A stretch of DNA of 64,000 nucleotides from Rufibacter glacialis (GTDB lineage: Bacteria > Bacteroidota > Bacteroidia > Cytophagales > Hymenobacteraceae): the NCBI RefSeq assembly GCF_008271745.1, contig NZ_VKKZ01000019.1, positions 124,001 to 188,000 of the forward strand, in the 5' to 3' direction. The notes beneath the pieces are model-generated. The model was not told where the DNA came from, did not search any database, and saw nothing but the letters and a program-made list of their open reading frames with translations. The position numbers and the translations under genes were made by a program. Below, in pieces: positions 27,804 through 35,521 of this stretch; the first letter of the stretch is position 1; each line of letters starts with the position of its first letter.

Positions 27804-28352
27804 ATGAGCAAGAAACAAGATATTCTGGATGCGGCCTTAAAGCTATTCACCGAGAACGGGGCCCGGGCCACTTCCACCAAATCCATCGCTTCTGAGGCTG
27901 AAACCTCAGAAGCGCTCATTTTCAGGCATTTCGGATCTAAAGAACAGCTGCTGGAGGAGATCATCAAGAAAGGTTACCAAATAGCGGCCCGTGAAATAAA
28001 CCCGTACCTGGTAGACCAGACGCCGCAGGAGTACATTTCCAATATCATTGAGTTGCCCATCATCCTGACCAAGTCCAACCCGGACTTCTGGAAGATGCAG
28101 TCCAAGCTGCTGCCCCTGAACCAGCTGGCCTCCAGGTACCACGCTAATTTCATGCGCCCCTGCTTTGAGCGCCTCACGGATTGCTTCGCCCAACTGAACT
28201 ACCCCCATCCTGAGTTGGAGGCGGAACTGCTGCTGATCCATATTGAGGGAGTTTGGAAGTATTTCTCGGTGCACGATCTGGGCATCACCAAGCAAAACGC
28301 CCTCATCGCTATCATGAAACAGAAGTACCAACTGCCCCAAAGCGAGGGATAA
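27804..28352 (+). CDS. TetR/AcrR-family transcriptional regulator
   Basis: 182 residues. The N-terminal helix-turn-helix is clear: ILDAALKLFTENGARATSTKSIASEAETSEALIFRHFGSKEQLLEEII. The C-terminal ligand domain (about 60-182) is not specific. AAGGAAAGAGAG just before the ATG is a good ribosome binding site. Being last in the benzoate cluster, it may sense an acyl-CoA or aromatic ligand and repress part of it, but no operator was identified. Confidence 0.85.
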   Translation: MSKKQDILDAALKLFTENGARATSTKSIASEAETSEALIFRHFGSKEQLLEEIIKKGYQIAAREINPYLVDQTPQEYISNIIELPIILTKSNPDFWKMQSKLLPLNQLASRYHANFMRPCFERLTDCFAQLNYPHPELEAELLLIHIEGVWKYFSVHDLGITKQNALIAIMKQKYQLPQSEG

Positions 28353-28371
28353 ACACCTGTAGCAAGTAATC

Positions 28372-28410
28372 AAAGCCCATAGAAGCAGTCTTCTATGGGC
28401 TTTGTGTTTT
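28372..28410 (+). terminator. terminator after the TetR gene, end of the aromatic cluster
   Basis: A perfect 14-bp stem (28372-28385 with 28390-28403, AAAGCCCATAGAAG) with loop CAGT, followed by GTGTTTTT. Confidence 0.85.
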
Positions 28411-29109
28411 TACTCAAGCGGTATAGTGGATTGGGCAGAAATATGACTTGAGGCCCTATGAGAGCCTTTTTTCGCAATTACAAACTGCGGTTCATGGTAA
28501 GTCCAAGTGGCAAACTTTAACCATAGAAAGGTTGGGGCACCTATAAGTGTTCTGTCAGAACAGCCTTTGTTACTGGGTCTATTTCCAGCCTTTCGCTTGA
28601 GCGCCTAGCACTCGACTGGTGCCGCGGGAGCGGCAGGCGGCGAAGGCGCCAAGGAGAGGGTACAGCGCGAAGGCGGGGCCTCGCGGCCATGAGCGCTTAG
28701 CGGGTACTATGCAAAAGGCCGTGGGTGGATCAACGCTAGAAGCGGAAATGCCAAGGAAACAGTCTATAGCAGACACGCGGGTGCCGCAGAAAAAGAAGCG
28801 GCTAATAAGCGCAGTTTTGGTTGTTGGTGAGAACACCAACAACGGCGAAAACGTCGTGGTTCTACGCAGCAATACCGTCAACCACGTATTATCCTGGTTC
28901 TACGCTGCGATACCGTTTCCTCGATCCATCAAGGTTCCTCCCAGCAATTCCGCCACGCCGTCGCATTTTCCTCCCAACAGTACCGTCACCAATAACAAAG
29001 GCCTTTCTAGGTGCAATTGCCTTGGATGGAGGCCTTTCTTGCTGAGGCGTTCTTGTTCCATGGGGACACGGCGTTACAGTGTAACGCCGCTACGGGGTAA
29101 CATCTTTTC
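28411..29109. other. 700-bp region without a credible gene; GC-rich and repeat-containing
   Basis: Frames on both strands exist (for example 28619-29119 plus, 28579-28881 minus) but have poor protein-like composition and are not called. Within it are a perfect 10-bp stem hairpin GTTGTTGGTG/CACCAACAAC (28820-28843) and a 22-bp direct repeat with two mismatches beginning TGGTTCTACGC (near 28857 and 28893). The 28615-28800 part is GC-rich and could fold strongly. No known RNA family was recognised. Confidence 0.5.
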
Positions 29110-29111
29110 TT

Positions 29112-29145
29112 TGTTTTAAGGCTGTTTTCTGAAAAAAGCTTTAAA
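29112..29145. repeat. family A palindrome downstream of the outer-membrane protein gene
   Basis: GTTTTAAGGCTGTTTTC and GAAAAAAGCTTTAAA; lies just past the terminator of the minus-strand gene at 29195. Confidence 0.65.
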
Positions 29146-29148
29146 TAG

Positions 29149-29174
29149 AAAAAGCCTGCACGAGGCAGGCTTTT
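29149..29174 (-). terminator. terminator of the outer-membrane protein gene
   Basis: A 10-bp stem AAAAGCCTGC (29150-29159) with GCAGGCTTTT (29165-29174); on the minus strand it is followed by T-rich TTTTTCTATTT. It lies 20 bp past the stop. Confidence 0.8.
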
Positions 29175-29194
29175 CAAGTAGGTTCGGGGAAGCA

Positions 29195-29704
29195 TTAGAA
29201 TGTGTAGCGGACGGTCAGAGCTCCGTCGCCATACAAGAAAAGACCGTCACGGTTGGCTTCGATAAATGGCTTAAAATCGACGCCCAGTGAAATCGGAATT
29301 TCCGTAATCTGATATTCCAAACCTACAATACCGTCTATCCCTACCGTAGCAAGGGTTCTATGGTAAGACTCTTCATAATGTTTGTTAGTGGGCTTGTAGT
29401 AATACCTGCCCCGGAAAACCCCAATGTGGCCCCCGGCACCGTAAAACCACCGCAGCCCCTGCACGTCAAATGCCGAGGCGTGCTGCTCAAGCAGGCCGGT
29501 GAGCTGAAAGCCCCGCCGACCGAAGCCAGTGCCCAGGATCCCTTCTATGGCCTGAGACTCACTGATGAAATATTTTCCTGAGATACCCGCTGAGTAACCG
29601 CCAACGCGGAGACCTAACCCTACTTCTTGCGCCTGGGCTTTCTCAAGGTTGGCAAGGGAGAGCAGCAGTAACCCCAGCCCAAAAATAAGGTGTTTGTTTC
29701 TCAT
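29195..29704 (-). CDS. small outer-membrane beta-barrel-like protein (hypothetical)
   Basis: 169 residues. A signal peptide (KHLIFGLGLLLLSLANLEKAQA, cut near residue 25) is followed by alternating Gly/aromatic strands (GLGLRVGGYSAGISGKYF, GLEYQITEIPISLGVDFKPFIE) and ends with the outer-membrane signature YTF. About eight strands are possible, as in small OmpW/OmpX-like barrels. No enzyme motif is visible and the function is unknown. It is a single gene with its own terminator. Confidence 0.75.
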   Translation of the reverse strand: MRNKHLIFGLGLLLLSLANLEKAQAQEVGLGLRVGGYSAGISGKYFISESQAIEGILGTGFGRRGFQLTGLLEQHASAFDVQGLRWFYGAGGHIGVFRGRYYYKPTNKHYEESYHRTLATVGIDGIVGLEYQITEIPISLGVDFKPFIEANRDGLFLYGDGALTVRYTF

Positions 29705-29844
29705 AGTAAAACGATTCTTTGCAAAAGACGAAACGGAGGCTACCCGCTTCTATACAACTGCCCAGAACCTGGTAATATTTTGCCTGTGGAGAAATAACAG
29801 GCAAAAGCGCCGCCTGAGGTTTGCCTCTGGCCGCAGGTGCAAAG

Positions 29845-30630
29845 TTACGCTTTTTTGTAGGACTGCAGGTATGCCTCACGGGAGGTACGCTGCCCAATCA
29901 ACCGGAAGAAGCTGATCTGGTGGTCAGAATCTTTTTTGAGGCCGCGCGCAAATGGGTCTTTTTTCTGGCCGTGCTCCTCAAAATCGCGCACGTACTGCTC
30001 CCTGATCAGGTCAGCGGCGGGCAGCAGCTCCGCGGCCTTGATCTGCACCAGCCCGGTCTTCTCCCAGAGCTTGCGCCACCAGGCCACCGAGTGGATGTAG
30101 TACCAGTAATTCTGAAAATCCTCGCGCAAGAACTCCGGCACCTGGTCAAGGGTCTCAATCTCCTGCTTGAAGCACACGTCCACAATGCCAATGTAGCCAT
30201 CCGGTTTCAGGAACCGGCAGATATAGGGCAGGTACTTGTCATCGGTGCCGAAGTAGGTGTAGGAGTCAATGACCAGCACCACGTCAAAGAACCCCTCGGG
30301 GAAGGGCAAGTCCCGGGCATCAGCCTGCAATGGGAACACCTTGTTCTCCAGGTTCTCCTCCTGCACCCGCTGGTAATTGGCAGTGGCCGAGATGGCTTCG
30401 TCTACGGCCCACACCTGCACCCCGTATTCCTTCGCCAGGAAGATAGAGCTGGCCGCCTTGCCGCAGCCCAGGTCCAGCACGCGCATGCCTGGGCGGAACG
30501 GGATAAGGGAGGTGATGCTTTCCAGGTTGAAGAGCACGTTCTCGCCCATGGAGTGCTCGCGCACCCACGTGGGGTCATATTGGGTACTGCGAGGAAAGTG
30601 GTGTTGTATGCGGTGCTGGGCAGAATCCAT
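29845..30630 (-). CDS. class I SAM-dependent methyltransferase
   Basis: 261 residues. Motif I is VLDLGCGKAASS (near residues 50-61), with an acidic residue in WAVDEA, then QADARDLPFPEGFFDVVLVIDSYTYFG for motifs II-III. The C-terminal part (VPEFLREDFQNYWYYIHSVAWWRKLWEKTGL) resembles the small-molecule methyltransferases annotated as methyltransferase type 11 or cyclopropane-synthase-like. The substrate is unknown. It stands apart from its neighbours. Confidence 0.85.
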   Translation of the reverse strand: MDSAQHRIQHHFPRSTQYDPTWVREHSMGENVLFNLESITSLIPFRPGMRVLDLGCGKAASSIFLAKEYGVQVWAVDEAISATANYQRVQEENLENKVFPLQADARDLPFPEGFFDVVLVIDSYTYFGTDDKYLPYICRFLKPDGYIGIVDVCFKQEIETLDQVPEFLREDFQNYWYYIHSVAWWRKLWEKTGLVQIKAAELLPAADLIREQYVRDFEEHGQKKDPFARGLKKDSDHQISFFRLIGQRTSREAYLQSYKKA

Positions 30631-30770
30631 AATGCAGGAGTGGTATAGGTACTGCCTCTACGGTATGGGAATGGTGTAGGTTGAAATTTTTGCGGTTTGA
30701 CACAGGCGGAGTAAAGTCCGTTTTCAGCCTTGTTTCAAGAGATTGCGCCGAAAACAGGAAAGCCGGCATT

Positions 30771-30804
30771 CCCTCTCCCCCGGGGAGAGGGGTAGGGTGA
30801 GGGG
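30771..30804. repeat. family D palindrome (CCCTCTCCC..GGGAGAGGG), copy 1
   Basis: CCCTCTCCCCCGGGGAGAGG followed by GGTAGGGTGAGGGG. This element type is widespread in unrelated bacteria. Related copies lie at 30919, 60381 and 60516. Confidence 0.7.
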
Positions 30805-30847
30805 CAGCGGCATTCCAAGGATAAGGCCTCTCCAGCTGGAACCGTTT

Positions 30848-30869
30848 CGGACAGGTCGCGACCTGTCCG
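30848..30869. repeat. 22-bp perfect palindrome (family E)
   Basis: CGGACAGGTCG is followed directly by its exact reverse complement. It lies between two family D copies, in a gap composed largely of repeats. Confidence 0.75.
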
Positions 30870-30918
30870 TACATTTGTTTGTTTTATAGTACTGCTTTTC
30901 TAATTGGAAACTTCTCCG

Positions 30919-30951
30919 CCTCATCCTAACCTTCTCCCAGGGGGAGAAGGG
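30919..30951. repeat. family D palindrome, copy 2 (inverted)
   Basis: CCTCATCCTAACC then TTCTCCCAGGGGGAGAA; opposite orientation to the copy at 30771. The rest of the 30631-31090 gap shows nothing further apart from a family A copy. Confidence 0.65.
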
Positions 30952-31010
30952 ACTGGGCTTTACTCGCTGGGAACGGTTTTTACTTAGCTTAGAGGTTTCA
31001 TGTAGAAATT

Positions 31011-31050
31011 TCGGTTCAGGGCTGGTTTTCGTAGAAACAGGCTAAAACGG
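31011..31050. repeat. family A palindrome, 3' of the NAD(P)-binding protein gene
   Basis: GTTCAGGGCTGGTTTTC and GAAACAGGCTAAAACGG; lies 41 bp past the stop of the minus-strand gene at 31091. Confidence 0.7.
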
Positions 31051-31090
31051 CTCCTGAAGGAAGAGCCCTCTACCACCAACCAATCGGCCG

Positions 31091-31753
31091 TTACGCGTAC
31101 TGAAGCATCTGTTCATTGGGGTGCACCAGCACGCCGCCGCCGTCTTGCTTGGCTGCTTCCAGCATGGCCTTGGCCACGGTGCCCGCGTGAATGCCTTTGT
31201 ATTTGCGCAAAGGGCCGTTGAACAGGAAACTGGTGGCTTTCATAAGGGTCTCGGCGGCTTTCTCGCCAAAACGCACCTCTTGCCGGTCACCCAAGAGCAA
31301 AGAGGGCTGGAAGATGTGCACGGCCGTGAACGGAAGCTTTTTCACCGCTTCCTCCATTTCGCCCTTCACATGGTTGTAGAAGATGCGGGAATGGATATCA
31401 GCGCCCAGGGCAGAGACCACCAGGAACTGGGTGGCAAAATGGGTGGAAGTGATTTTGGCCAGGTTCACCACGTAGGTGTAATCTACCTTCCGGAAATTCT
31501 CCTTGGAGCCGGCTTTCTTGATGGTGGTGCCCAGGCAGCAGAACACGTCATCAGCAATGAGGCTGTGGCGGTGTTTCTCCAGGTCATTGAAATCCACGAT
31601 GACCTGCTGCAACTTAGGGTGCTCCAGATTCAGCCTGGTACGGCCCACCGCAATCACTTTGCTGTAACGGGGGCTTTGCAGCAGGAGCTGAAGGCAGTGG
31701 CTGCCTACGAGTCCGCTGGCGCCGGCAATAAGAGCAGCTTTGGGAGAGACCAT
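31091..31753 (-). CDS. NAD(P)-binding Rossmann-fold protein (atypical SDR, HTATIP2-like)
   Basis: 220 residues. The nucleotide motif LIAGASGLVGSHCLQLLL is at the N-terminus; DDVFCCLGTTIKKAGSKENFRKVDYTYV, FLVVSALGA, and VHIFQPSLLLGDR are typical of small NAD-dependent epimerase-like proteins related to HTATIP2/Tic62. The usual YxxxK active site is replaced by YNHVKGEME. The role is unknown. Its start lies 2 bp after the DUF5916 gene stop, so the two form an operon. Confidence 0.85.
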   Translation of the reverse strand: MVSPKAALIAGASGLVGSHCLQLLLQSPRYSKVIAVGRTRLNLEHPKLQQVIVDFNDLEKHRHSLIADDVFCCLGTTIKKAGSKENFRKVDYTYVVNLAKITSTHFATQFLVVSALGADIHSRIFYNHVKGEMEEAVKKLPFTAVHIFQPSLLLGDRQEVRFGEKAAETLMKATSFLFNGPLRKYKGIHAGTVAKAMLEAAKQDGGGVLVHPNEQMLQYA

Positions 31754-31755
31754 GG

Positions 31756-34278
31756 TCAGGATCTTTTAAGGGCGCGTTTGAGCACCTGGTAGTCCAGGTA
31801 GTATAGGACCTTAACGGAGAAATTATTCAATTGTTTAGCCTGGAGGGTGTTGCGCAGGTTCAGGAAATAGCTCGGGCGCTCTGGTAGGGCACTGTCAAAA
31901 ATGGCGTTTTTCCAGACCACGCTTACCTCACTGCCCGGTGCGAACCGCCAGCTGTACACCAGGTCTACGTTGAAGGCGTTGAAGTTGCGGTCCTTGGCCC
32001 AGCCAGATTTGGGGCGGTATTCCAGCTGGGTGCCGTTGCCGTCTTCCTGCAACAGCAGGTACCGGTCAAAGGAGGCATTGGACCAGTAGTGGCGCAAGTT
32101 TATATTCAAGGCAGTGCGGGCATTGAAAATGTAGGTTCCTGTCACGGTGTTGCTCACGGTCTTCACCACGCGCTGGCCAAAGAAAACACTGTCTACCCGG
32201 GAAATCTTCCTTGCCTCGTAGAGCGAGTCGTTTCCGGCAAAGCCGAAGTCCCGCGGGGCATGGTTGTAGTTCAGTTTATAAACCAATTGCAGGTGGTCAT
32301 TGACGCGCACCCGGGGGCTTACTCCCACCCATTTGTCAAACTGGTCATATTCCGGAGCAATGTAAAACCCAAAATTCACGTCCACGGCCAGCTTCTTGCG
32401 GTAGTCACTGGATACGTAGCTGTTCACCTCCCATCCAGCGGGTTTGCGCCATTTCCTATCCGGTACCCCGTCTTGTTTGGAGCGGGGCTCAAAGTAGTCA
32501 TACCCGTCTTTGGGCAGCCAGACAAAGGTAGACCCGAAGGAAAGAAATTTCTTGGTGGTGGCGTTGGTCTCCAGAAAATACGCCAGTTGGGCGAATTTGG
32601 CCGGTTTGTAGAGCATGCGGTGCTGTACCCCCAAGGCGTTGTATAGGTTGTTCAGCTTCCAGAAGGGCTTGTAGACGTTGTAGGCCACATAAGCCTGGGT
32701 CTCGCGGGAGTTGTTGTTGCCCAGGTAGCCCAGGTCGTTGATGTCATAGGTGTGGCTCTCTGCGGTGTGGCGCAGTCTGAACTGGAAATTACCGCTGGTT
32801 TTGCCAAAACTGCCCGAATACATATGCCCCAGTTCTACCTTGTCCGTGCCTACGGGTACTTCGCCTTTGTTGTACTTCTGGCTCAGGTTGCCGCTCAGGT
32901 TCAGGGTGTAGGAGTTCTTCTTGTTCGTGAGCTTGGTCATGAGCCCGGTCACGTTGGCGTTGTAGAAGCCATGGCCGCGCGTGACGTTGGTGTTGGTGAA
33001 GGTGACGTACGAGCTATACGGCAAGCTTTGGTCCAGCACCAGCACGTTGTAATTGGTCACCGGGTCCGTGAGCACCTCGAACTCCTCCTGGGTCTCGTTG
33101 CTTCTGAGGGTGGCGTAGGTGTTGCGGGTAACGGCGTTGAACAGGCCAATGCCCAAGCCCTTGTTCGTTCTCCCTGACAGTTTGGTGGCGTTCACCAGGC
33201 TCGTTTTCTCCGGGTTCTCCAGCACTTCCACGTCTTTGCCGTAGCGCTGCTTGTCATAGGTGAGGTTGTTGTAGTTGAGGGGTTCGGCCCCAATGCGGCG
33301 CGAGTAAAAGAGGCCCGCCTTGTTGAAGAGTTCGGTGCCCTCTGTGAAAAACTGCCTGTTTTCATTGAAACGCACCTCAAACGGCGACAGGTTGAGCACC
33401 TGCGCGTCTGACTGGGTCTGCCCGAAATCCGGGATCAGGGTCATGTCTAGGGTGAAGGCGTCATTGATGCCGTACTTGATGTCCATGCCGCCGTTGACGG
33501 TAGTCTTAAAATCCTTCTTCTCTGGCTCGTCATGCGGGTAATGGTCCAGGTAGCCGGAAAGGTAAGGCATCAAGGACAGCCGCAGCGGGGCCTTCAGGCC
33601 GCTGATGCCGGTGGCCTCGCCAAACTGGTTCACAAATCCCTGCACCGAGTTGTCCACGAAATTCCAGAAGGCATCTTCCCTGAAACGGCGGGTAGAGCGC
33701 CAGAAGTTGATGCCCCAGGTCTGCACGTCTTTTTTAGGGAAACGGATGGCCGAATACGGAATCCGCATCTCTACGCTCCAACCTTGCGGGTGGCGCGCCA
33801 CCATGCTTTGCCAGACGGCGTCCCAGGAGCGCTGGTCGCCGTTGCTGGTGGCCTTGAAATCCGTTTGCACCCCAGCCGTGGAAACCTCAAACCCGAAGGC
33901 GTTCTGCTTGTCCTGGTAGGTGTCAAAGTAAACCCCGAACATGTCAGCGTTCACCTGGCCCCCATCGCGGGCACTCAACTGCGAGAGGATGGAGTCTGGG
34001 GCGGTGTCAAAGAGCATGGCGCTCACGTACACGGCCTCGTCGTCATACAGCAAGCGTACCTCGGTGCGCTGGCGGGCCGGCGAGCCGTTGGCCGGGTTGT
34101 TCTGGATGAAATCAGTGCCGGGGGGGGCCAGTTTCCAGACGTCCTCGTCTGGAAGACCGTCTAGCTTGGGCGGTGTGGTGGTTCTGACGGCCGTAATCTG
34201 CTTGGTGACCTTTGGGGCCTGGGCATAGCTGAGGAGGGTGCTGCAAATACAAAGGAAAAGCAGACAGGCATATTTCAT
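31756..34278 (-). CDS. DUF5916 outer-membrane/periplasmic protein with CBM9-like N-terminal domain
   Basis: 840 residues. A signal peptide (YACLLFLCICSTLLSYAQ) is followed by a carbohydrate-binding family 9-like domain (about 35-230: PPKLDGLPDEDVWKLAPPGTDFIQNNPANGSPA, then RTEVRLLYDDEAVYVSAMLFD), and a long beta-rich DUF5916 region likely to form a barrel. Such proteins are common in Bacteroidota and their substrate is not established. First gene of a two-gene operon with the NAD(P)-binding protein. Confidence 0.85.
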   Translation of the reverse strand: MKYACLLFLCICSTLLSYAQAPKVTKQITAVRTTTPPKLDGLPDEDVWKLAPPGTDFIQNNPANGSPARQRTEVRLLYDDEAVYVSAMLFDTAPDSILSQLSARDGGQVNADMFGVYFDTYQDKQNAFGFEVSTAGVQTDFKATSNGDQRSWDAVWQSMVARHPQGWSVEMRIPYSAIRFPKKDVQTWGINFWRSTRRFREDAFWNFVDNSVQGFVNQFGEATGISGLKAPLRLSLMPYLSGYLDHYPHDEPEKKDFKTTVNGGMDIKYGINDAFTLDMTLIPDFGQTQSDAQVLNLSPFEVRFNENRQFFTEGTELFNKAGLFYSRRIGAEPLNYNNLTYDKQRYGKDVEVLENPEKTSLVNATKLSGRTNKGLGIGLFNAVTRNTYATLRSNETQEEFEVLTDPVTNYNVLVLDQSLPYSSYVTFTNTNVTRGHGFYNANVTGLMTKLTNKKNSYTLNLSGNLSQKYNKGEVPVGTDKVELGHMYSGSFGKTSGNFQFRLRHTAESHTYDINDLGYLGNNNSRETQAYVAYNVYKPFWKLNNLYNALGVQHRMLYKPAKFAQLAYFLETNATTKKFLSFGSTFVWLPKDGYDYFEPRSKQDGVPDRKWRKPAGWEVNSYVSSDYRKKLAVDVNFGFYIAPEYDQFDKWVGVSPRVRVNDHLQLVYKLNYNHAPRDFGFAGNDSLYEARKISRVDSVFFGQRVVKTVSNTVTGTYIFNARTALNINLRHYWSNASFDRYLLLQEDGNGTQLEYRPKSGWAKDRNFNAFNVDLVYSWRFAPGSEVSVVWKNAIFDSALPERPSYFLNLRNTLQAKQLNNFSVKVLYYLDYQVLKRALKRS

Positions 34279-34307
34279 GGAGCAAACGGGAAAAGTAGGA
34301 AGAAAAC

Positions 34308-35144
34308 TCAGGGCTTAGCTAAAAGACTAATCCCTTCTGGCAACAGTTGCACGTCTCCTCGTTTATACAAGGCCCCGATGGCTTTTTTAAAGGTTTTTTT
34401 GCTCATGCCCAAGGTCTGGTAAATCAGTTCAGGGCTGCTTTTATCAGTGAGCGGCAGGTGGCCGTTCCCGGCCTTCAGCTTGGCCAGGACCGCTTCCGTG
34501 GCTTCCACCACCTCGTCATATCCCTGGCGCTGCAGGCTGACGTCTAGTTTGTTGTCTTCGCGGATCTTCTTGAGGTACCCCTGGGTGTATTCACCGGGTT
34601 GCAAACTGCGGAATACCTCATTGCGGTAGAGCATGCCCAGGTATTTGTGGTTCACGATGACCTGGAACCCCAAAGCCTTTTCCGGGCCGATGAGCAGTTC
34701 CACCTCGTCTCCCTCTTCCAGGGGAATGGGGTCATAGTTCAGGAAAGGGCCCAGTTTGGTAGAGCCCACCAGGCGGTCTGAGTTCTCGTCCAGGTACACG
34801 TACACCAGCGTCCATTGGCCGGGGTACAGGGCGTCGTGCTGGTTTTTATAGGGTACGAACAGATCCTTTTCCAGGCCCCATTCCAGAAACGCGCCAAAAT
34901 TGTTCACGTCCCGTACCTGCAGGCAGGCAAACTGCTCTACCTTGGCTTTGGGCTCCAGGGTAGTGGCAATCAGGCGGTCTTCTGAATCGCGGTACACAAA
35001 CACAGAGATCATGTCCCCAATCCGGGTGCCTTCTGGTATGTATTTGCGGGGCAGCAGCACGTCACCGTCCTCTGATCCTAAATACATTCCATGTTCCAAT
35101 TCACGAAGGATTTCCAGATAGTTATAGTCTCCTAAATGCAGCAT
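34308..35144 (-). CDS. S1-domain RNA-binding protein of the CvfB/YitL family
   Basis: 278 residues, the standard CvfB length. Three S1-like domains in a row (LPRKYIPEGTRIGDMISVFVYRDSEDRLIAT; FGAFLEWGLEKDLFVPYKNQHD; YTQGYLKKIREDNKLDVSLQ) precede a C-terminal winged helix (SPELIYQTLGMSKKTFKKAIGALYKRGDVQLLPEGI). Family members bind RNA and influence expression of virulence or stress genes in Firmicutes; the role here is unknown. Its stop is 30 bp from the start of the DUF5916 gene, so it may lead that operon. Confidence 0.9.
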   Translation of the reverse strand: MLHLGDYNYLEILRELEHGMYLGSEDGDVLLPRKYIPEGTRIGDMISVFVYRDSEDRLIATTLEPKAKVEQFACLQVRDVNNFGAFLEWGLEKDLFVPYKNQHDALYPGQWTLVYVYLDENSDRLVGSTKLGPFLNYDPIPLEEGDEVELLIGPEKALGFQVIVNHKYLGMLYRNEVFRSLQPGEYTQGYLKKIREDNKLDVSLQRQGYDEVVEATEAVLAKLKAGNGHLPLTDKSSPELIYQTLGMSKKTFKKAIGALYKRGDVQLLPEGISLLAKP

Positions 35145-35521
35145 ACCAAGATTGGGTTTAAATATCTGAACAAAGGTAGAAAATCTAGACGGCTCCTATT
35201 CATGGTCCCTCAAAGTTTATGGCCAGCCGGGCGTTTAAGGTCTGTTTTTGGCAAAAGAAGGCCTAAACCGGGGCTGTTTGGGTAGCGAATTCCTTGTCTT
35301 GGTACGTTGACGGAGGACAAGGCGGTGGGGAGTCTGAGGGCAATAGTGCTGTTACCCAGGCTTAAACGGGGTTGCCTTATTTTCAGGAGGCGCACTACGT
35401 TTATTTTGAAGATAAGTTTTGTTTGGTTATATTCCAAGATTATTTAGGGAGGCTGCCCCACGCCACTTATCCTTTAGGGTCATCACCCGCTATTGCCTTG
35501 GTAACTAATCAACCCAAACAA
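35145..35521. other. 377-bp divergent intergenic region
   Basis: Separates the minus-strand CvfB gene from the plus-strand protease. It holds one family A palindrome (35231-35270). No clear TAnnTTTG box, terminator or RNA gene was found. Confidence 0.5.
35231..35270. repeat. family A palindrome, CvfB-protease gap
   Basis: CGTTTAAGGTCTGTTTTT and AAAAGAAGGCCTAAACCG. Confidence 0.75.

Noticed and set aside
28619-29119. 166-codon plus-strand frame and a 100-codon minus-strand frame (28579-28881)
   Set aside because: Both have repetitive, Arg/Pro/Ser-rich text without domains or signal, and they compete for the same bases.
30771-30951. Family D and E palindromes considered as terminators
   Set aside because: They lack T-runs and similar elements are dispersed away from gene ends; they fit REP-like repeats better.
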